Shown: positions 1-6,400 of the stretch, in pieces
Layout: every line of letters begins with the position of its first letter
Position numbering within the stretch: the stretch's first letter is position 1
Assembly (NCBI GenBank): GCA_030671985.1
Contig: DAOVHI010000060.1
Location: 1-8,387, forward strand
Length of the DNA: 8,387 nt
From: a bacterium
GTDB taxonomy: Bacteria > JAHJDO01
Direction of reading: 5' to 3'
Notes under the pieces: generated by a model
Databases searched by the model: none
What the model saw: the letters and a program-made list of their open reading frames with translations, nothing else
What the model was told of the DNA's origin: nothing
Translations under genes and position numbers: made by a program

Positions 1-413
1 CTGGAAGGCATCAGATAAGTATCTCCACACTTTTTATTATATAAATTTTCTGTAAGACGGAATAAACAATATAAAATATCCGTATCTCTCGCCATAAAAA
101 TATAGCGCTGTCCCGGCCAATTATATATCATATTTTCCACTGCCTTTTGTAAATAAGGCATAACAGAATAAAAGGCGTTGATATGTTTTTGAAGCCCCTC
201 TACGCGAAAACCGTACTTGCTATCTTTCAATATATCAGCAGCTTCTTTTGCTTTAATTCCAGTCCTATCCATTAATCCTTTTATCTTTAAAATATCAGGG
301 TAGTCCCCATGATACGCTTTATCTGCCATTTTAATAAACTCAAAAATTCCAATAGAAGACCTTATATTTTTGACCATCCTTTTTATTAATGGGGACAGCG
401 CCTTTTTATTTTC
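1..413 (-). other. Unrecognised left-edge module with RDTD motif (residues 2659-2795, truncated or ending at next linker)
   Basis: After FSSPV-ENKKAL the chain is helical (IKRMVKNIRSSIGIFEFIKM, GIKAKEAADILKDSKYGF, AFYSVMPYLQKAVENMIY) and ends in a strand-turn RYIFMARDTDILYCLFRL (RDTD 2767-2770 at 78-89), then GDTYLMPS. A hydrophobic strand followed by RDxD recalls the first strand of HAD-type or phosphoribosyltransferase-like alpha/beta folds, but the match is too short for a call. The last visible codons read TCC-AG, the expected start of another SSSPV motif, so the module may end right at the window edge. Confidence 0.4.
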
Positions 414-3400
414 AACCGGTGAGCTGAAACGGGCTTCGCCCGTCACCAGACACCAGTCATCAGTCACCAGCGATATGCTACTTGTAACTTGTGACCTTGT
501 AACATTGTAATCTTTTACTCCCACTGGTGAACTGGAACCACTTACACTTATGGGTGTTGCGGAGAGGCCGGTACAAGCGCCGGTTCCCTTCCTGCCACGG
601 TAGGATAAACCCCCTCCCAACTGCCCAATAGAACTAATCAGGAACAGGCCCCAATTAAAAATGGGGTTTGTCCTTAATTTTTTACAGTCTAGGAAAGCAT
701 AAAACTTTCCTCGACTACTAGAAAATTCTTTCCTGGCAGCAAAGAAAATACGAGTACCGCCATTTTGGATGGCGGTACGAATTTTCTTGTGAATATGTTT
801 GTAAATAGAATTTATAAAAGTGAAGGTCGAATTTTCCGACGGAGAAAGTGTAAGGAGGGACCGCGCGGTATTTCCGTGTTCCCCGGTGGGTGATGACTGC
901 CGTCCTTTCCCCGATCCGGCCCGGGTAATTTGTTTACTGTTTGCCGACGACTTGTCTGTTGTGGCAGTATCCATTCCGTCCCCAGTCCTTAAAATCGGTG
1001 GTTTATCTCTCTTCACCGGCGAGGAGGCAAAGGCATTATTCTTATCTTCAAAACTAATTATTTTTTCAGTAATGTCGCTCATTTCCGGATGCCGCAGAAC
1101 ATTATAAATAACGGTCTCTATGTTCGGCCAGAAATTTTTTCCCACGAATTTCAAATCATGACGCCTGAGCGCTGCTTCTAAGGTCTCAACGATAGTTTGT
1201 TTGTTTAGATCTAAAACTTCAACCTGAACTTCTTTTCTTAACTCTTCGAATTTTTCCTTCAACTCTGCATTTTGACTTTGTGCAGCTGCTAACTTTTCAC
1301 TTAATCTTCTGCCAATAAATATGAGTGGTGTAGTTTCTCTAGAAACAGGTAAATCGCCCTTAATGTAGAACCAATGCCACTCCCCAAAAGGAAAAATATA
1401 CATATGTCTAGCGAGTTCCAGATTAAATAATGCGTTAAATACGGCGGTGGGCAGAACAATTATATAGCCGTAGCTGTTAACATCTGCATAAACCTTGATA
1501 TCTTCCGCCTCATTGCCAATCAACATAGGATTATCATTTTTAGGAAGCGCAAACTTGCCGTTCAAGATAAAAGCTATAAAATCATCCCCTTCAGCAAATC
1601 TTGCTAAAATGAGATTTTCTTGTTTATCTTGACGAACATAGTAAGAGCCCGGGTAAGGCCCGTTTTCATTTGGCTTTCTTTTTATTCTAGACCGTATAAA
1701 ATCAAGTAATCGCATCGCCTCTTCTTTTACAAGGACAGGCTTTAGCTCAGCCACAACTGCCTCCTCAAAAGTATCTCTGTCTTTAATAGAACTCAAAGAA
1801 AACAATCTTTCTGCCACATTCCATAATATTACCTTTTCTTCTTCCATCGGTGAACTGGATTTTTTTTGCCTTTCTGTTTCTCTCAGTCCAAGATTTTTAA
1901 GTCTTTTACCTAATTCACTGACTTGGCCACTTAGGGTTATTCTATTTTGTTTTGTGAGCTTATCCAGCGCCCGGCAAACAAAAGAATGCAGGTCGTCAAC
2001 GTTTTCCACACTTCCTTTTTTAAAATGCCAATTTGGCGAAACTGCATTTAACTTTCTCCTCTGGCCTATTTTATTTGCCAGCCATTGTCTAAAATCAGGA
2101 TAATACTGAGAAAGGGAACCCCTTACTATAGTTTCTTTATTTAGGACAGGTGAGCTAGAGAGAGAAAATGGGCTGTCAGTTTTCAGCTTAGGCAGGGTTA
2201 TGGTAAAAGTTGTGCCGGATTTCAAAACAGAATCGTACCTTTTGAAATAGTTACTTGAGACTTCTATGCTTCCATTGAATTCCTCCACTATTTTCTTGCA
2301 GTTAGTCAGGCCATGGCCGCGCCCAAACTCGGATGCGTTTGTAAATCCCGGCTCAAATATCTTATCTAAATGCCTCGCTGGAATTCCATAACCGTTATCT
2401 GAAAACCGGATGATATAATTATCTTTGGTCTCTAAAAGTGAGATTTTTATTTCGGGAACCACACCCAAAGATTTCATTAATGACCCATGATCAAGGAAAA
2501 CTCGTGCAGCATTCCAATATAAATTAGAAAATATACACTTCAAACCACGTTTATTTGCTAAAATTAAAGCTTCTTTTATTTCATTCTTATATTTAATTCC
2601 TATATAGTCGCCACCTCTTACTTGCATCCAACCAATCATAGATATTATAAACTCCGATAAGTTAACGGCTGAAAATGTATATACTCTTAAGAAAAAAACT
2701 CTCAATTCGTTAATATCAGAAATTAATCTTTTATTTTCCTTAACTTTCTTTATACCGCTACCAAGAATAGCAGCTATTTCCAACCTTATTTGCCTAATAT
2801 CAATAAGTTTTTTACTTAATAATATCGTATCATCTTCACTTTCTTCAGCTTCCTGACGCAACCCTAAAAGTTCACAAAATTTCGTTTCAATTTTGCTAAT
2901 TTCTTGTTCAGAAAATGTTGATTCTGTTTCCTTCATATAGCGCATAAAATCATGGACACTTATAGTATATAGTTCACTAATTTCCTGCATTAAAATCTTG
3001 AGTAATTCTTTTTTTAACCTTTTTATCTCTTCTGTTGTTTCCTTCTTAAGCCCTTCGCCTTCCGTTAATATCTGCTCAATCCAGCGGGAAGCAATCAAAT
3101 AATTCTGTTTTTTTATTAATTTTTTTATCTTGCTATCGGCAACCGGCGAACTGGAAGCTATCTTTGCTATTACTGACGGATTCGCTATTAATTCCTTGAT
3201 TGCCTTCCTGGCTTCATAGTAGGGATGAAATTGTGTAAGCCTGCAATAACTACCCAAAGTATCATGAAATCTGCGATAACCCGGATAATATTGTCCCAAT
3301 GTCGCGTCTAGTACCCTTATTGTCTTGCCATGTTTGTACGCGGCAATACCATGATCCCTCCGTTTTCCGTTCACCCTGATCTTACCTCCCAAGACACGCG

Positions 3401-6400
3401 CAAGAGTATGCCGTCTCCTTAGGATTATTACAATCTCATCGCTTACACGGCTGCAAAGCCGGCTTGGCTTAATCGCAAGCCGCGGGATTATAGTCATCAT
3501 AAAATCATTGGCATTAAATACTCCGCTATGTAATGCCGCATAAAATATTCTGTATTCTTCTTGTGACAACAATGCTTCATCTTTAAAATACTTCAAGTCG
3601 ATGGCGATATTATCAAGACCGACATAGTGGTATTGCGCCAGTTTAAACTTTCTCCAGATCGATAAGCCATTCTCAAATGCATCTTCCATAATCTGAGATG
3701 CCTCGCTATTTGTTAAAAGCGGAGAACTGGATTCATCTTGTCTTTCTGTCAAGTGTGGAGACCTGACCCTTTTATTTTCATAATAACATTTCGTAATTTT
3801 CCTAACCGGTGTCATGCTTTTTTGAAAAATATCCCAATCACCAACAGTGTCAGAAACATAATCGTTCAATAAAAGTACTGCCTTACCGCTGTCTTCAAAT
3901 CCATACTTGGAAAAAATTATCTTAAGGAGAGGAAAAGTCTTTATGCTGCATGGAAGAACACCAAAATTACTGCTTACAGCTGACAACTCCTCCATTAAAA
4001 TATTAGTCATTAAATAACTTAGATAATTCCCCTGATATAAACTAGCTATCTTTATTCTACAGATAAGAGTTGGCATGTCTGACGGTTGAACAAAACAACG
4101 CACATCGCCAATTATCCCATCAACACAACCATTATAGAAATACAAATGATGATGTGAAAATCCAGATTCATACGTGCCTTCCGCATTAACTCTTTCTATT
4201 AATATCTCGGATAATTCACTTGAATCAGGCAAGATAATAGTATCCCCTAAGTAAACAATACCTACCTGCCCTTGCGATATGTCTCCAACATTCTTGCCGC
4301 GATTAACCCAAGAATATACAGGCCCCAACAAATTATCCGGTTTTACAGGTGAAGAAGCTTTAATCTTATACCGATAAAATAGATCGCTTGATAAAGGCCT
4401 GACCGCCTGAGGGGCCTGATGGACCGGCGAGCTGGAAAATGAAAAAACATTATAAGGAATAAGCCTAGTTTCTTTTAGCACATAAACTCTTTCTGGTTCA
4501 ACTAACCCACTACCCATAAATTCTTGATAGCGCATTTTGATATTTTTTTCTTCGCCAAGCAAAATAATCTTAAAACGATCATCCTTTTTATTAAGGCGCC
4601 TCTTCATTCCAATAATTTCTCTTAAAGAGTTCCTATAGAATTCCATGGGAGGAATATCGATAGAAGAATGATTTGTATCGACAGCGATTATCTGCGGATA
4701 CTCCTCGTCAGGCAAAAGATTACTACTCTTTATAAAATAATAAACCAATAGTGTGATTTCTTTCTGACTATCTACCGTAAAATTATCGCCAAAGATAATC
4801 TTTTCTATAGCATCCCAAAGGCGTTTTGTATCTTGTAAAAAAGGTTTAAGATCCCAATGAACAGGATCAAACGAGATTTTGTTGTCTTTCATAATATTCT
4901 TAGGCAACTTACGGTAAAATAAACGCATGGTGCTCGGATATCTTTGATTCGTTTCCTTTAAAGCGCTAAAACTAATAAGAATATTTGCCTGCTGGATGAT
5001 CTCAAATCCTTTCCCCTGGATTCCAGGAAAAGCATCTATGGCGCATATCACAACACGCTGAGGCCTAAAATTGTTAGCGATTGCCATGGCACAGTTAACA
5101 CAGCTTTCCAACGAAATATAAACAACCGTATCAGACATTGCCCATCCACAATCAATGGCTTGCTTTAACGCGTTTGTCTCTGTGTGTTCATAAAACGATA
5201 TTCCTAATTCCTCATTTCTCCATAAGGGCCTTTCACCCATAATTACTGCTCCGCTCTTTCTATTGACTGCAACAGCTACAATTGGAACTTCACCTTGCCT
5301 CTGTTTTTCTTCTGCTTCTCTTACCAACATCTCCATATACACCATGTCGTTTAAAACTGCCGTTGGCTCTACAAGTAAATTATAAAAAATTTCTAATTGT
5401 TTATACTGGGGTAAAATAAAGAAATAAGGATGGATAAAAATAGACTTTAAACTAAGATCACTAGCAGCGACATAATTATTCGTAAGCTTCAAATCATTTG
5501 TAATAATCAGCTGAAATATTCTTGGTAAAAATAGACTACTAACTCCCCCTTCCTCGAAATCCTGACGCAGAAGAAACCATTGATCTCTAATCACTTGATA
5601 TGGAGGCGCCTGACCTAGAAATTGCTTTAAAAATTCTAACCTCTCTCTTAAAATTCCATAATGATTATCGATAAACTGTCCTGGATTTTGCAAATCAAAA
5701 TCTCTTATCCATATATCTGTAAAAGTTTTATCTCTCCCTGATCTTCTCTCATTTTCTCTTTGAAATTCTGCAGGGACAAATATGGGATAAGTAATTTTCA
5801 CCGGCGAGCTGGAAGAATCAGGGCCTTTTCTGGAGCCGCGGATGATATCGTCAATAACCTTATCCTCTTCCGGGTCCCATCCCCCTCTCTTTTCCTCATC
5901 GTATTCATCGAAATTTAAATCAGTTGGCTTTTTCTTGTTGTAATCAACCGGCGTATCGAGGATAGATTGTATTGTCCTTACGATAAATTGCTTGGATATT
6001 CTTGGGTATTTGGACTTCAGCTTACGACTGACTTGCTTTACGGGCATGCCTTTTCTTAATAATTTTTCGGCTTCTTCCTTTTCTTCAGGCTTTTCTTCAG
6101 GAAAAAGCATCTCCTTATAACTCTTGTCAAACAGCCTCTGAAAAACACCACTTCCATACGTGTATATTGTCGGAGAAAGACCTATGCCGCTTATATCCTC
6201 AATAGAGAGGATACTCCTTAGATTCGGGTACCTCTCTGTAAACGAGAATAATTCCTTTAACAAGCAGCGCCTTAATTCATCCTGGAAGTAAAATAACCTA
6301 ATCAGGCTTATGGCTAAAATATTTAAACTGTCAGTAACTTCCCGGATATCCCTGCCTTCAAAACCCAGGCCGTAACGGGCATAGACATCAGCAAAGGCCT

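Larger units (their letters stand above)
429..1013 (-). other. Open but intergenic-looking stretch inside the giant ORF (residues 2459-2653)
   Basis: The frame is open for 195 codons, yet the peptide looks unlike a folded domain: TDKSSANSKQITRAGSGKGR, then Ser/Gly/Thr-rich text such as QLGGGLSYRGRKGTGACTG. The DNA carries features typical of spaces between genes: a two-part hairpin with A/T-rich outer arms (743-787), two heptamer tandem repeat tracts (444-471 and 481-510) and a short GC hairpin (430-442). GC reaches 62% in row 541-600. Two SSP-type motifs (885, 522) lie inside and FSSPV (414) adjoins. At 3 stops per 64 codons a random frame would stay open this long with a probability near 0.0001, so openness is probably maintained. 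It may be former intergenic DNA turned into a linker. Confidence 0.5.

Noticed and set aside
1-413. HAD phosphatase or phosphoribosyltransferase call for the left-edge module
   Set aside because: Only the strand-RDTD pattern points that way; the other motifs needed for either family are not visible.
444-510. CRISPR array
   Set aside because: Units are 7-8 bases with no spacers, so this is a simple tandem repeat.
743-787. True transcription terminator ending an operon
   Set aside because: The reading frame passes straight through it on the minus strand and no gene end is present on either side, so I list it only as a terminator-like hairpin.
820-1107. Plus-strand ORF of 95 codons
   Set aside because: It is antisense to the giant frame, has no recognisable domain, and its sequence is explained by complementary codons, including the reverse of an ASSPV motif.
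1845-1847. ATG within SSSPM as a gene start
   Set aside because: The frame is open upstream for more than 2,000 codons, I see no ribosome-binding site, and the ATG lies inside a linker motif that is usually GTN.
4970-5345. Naming the deaminase ribD or tadA
   Set aside because: The HxE and CxxC motifs are shared by the whole superfamily. The Ser in the Cys motif, the lack of a RibD reductase domain and the giant context do not support either gene name.
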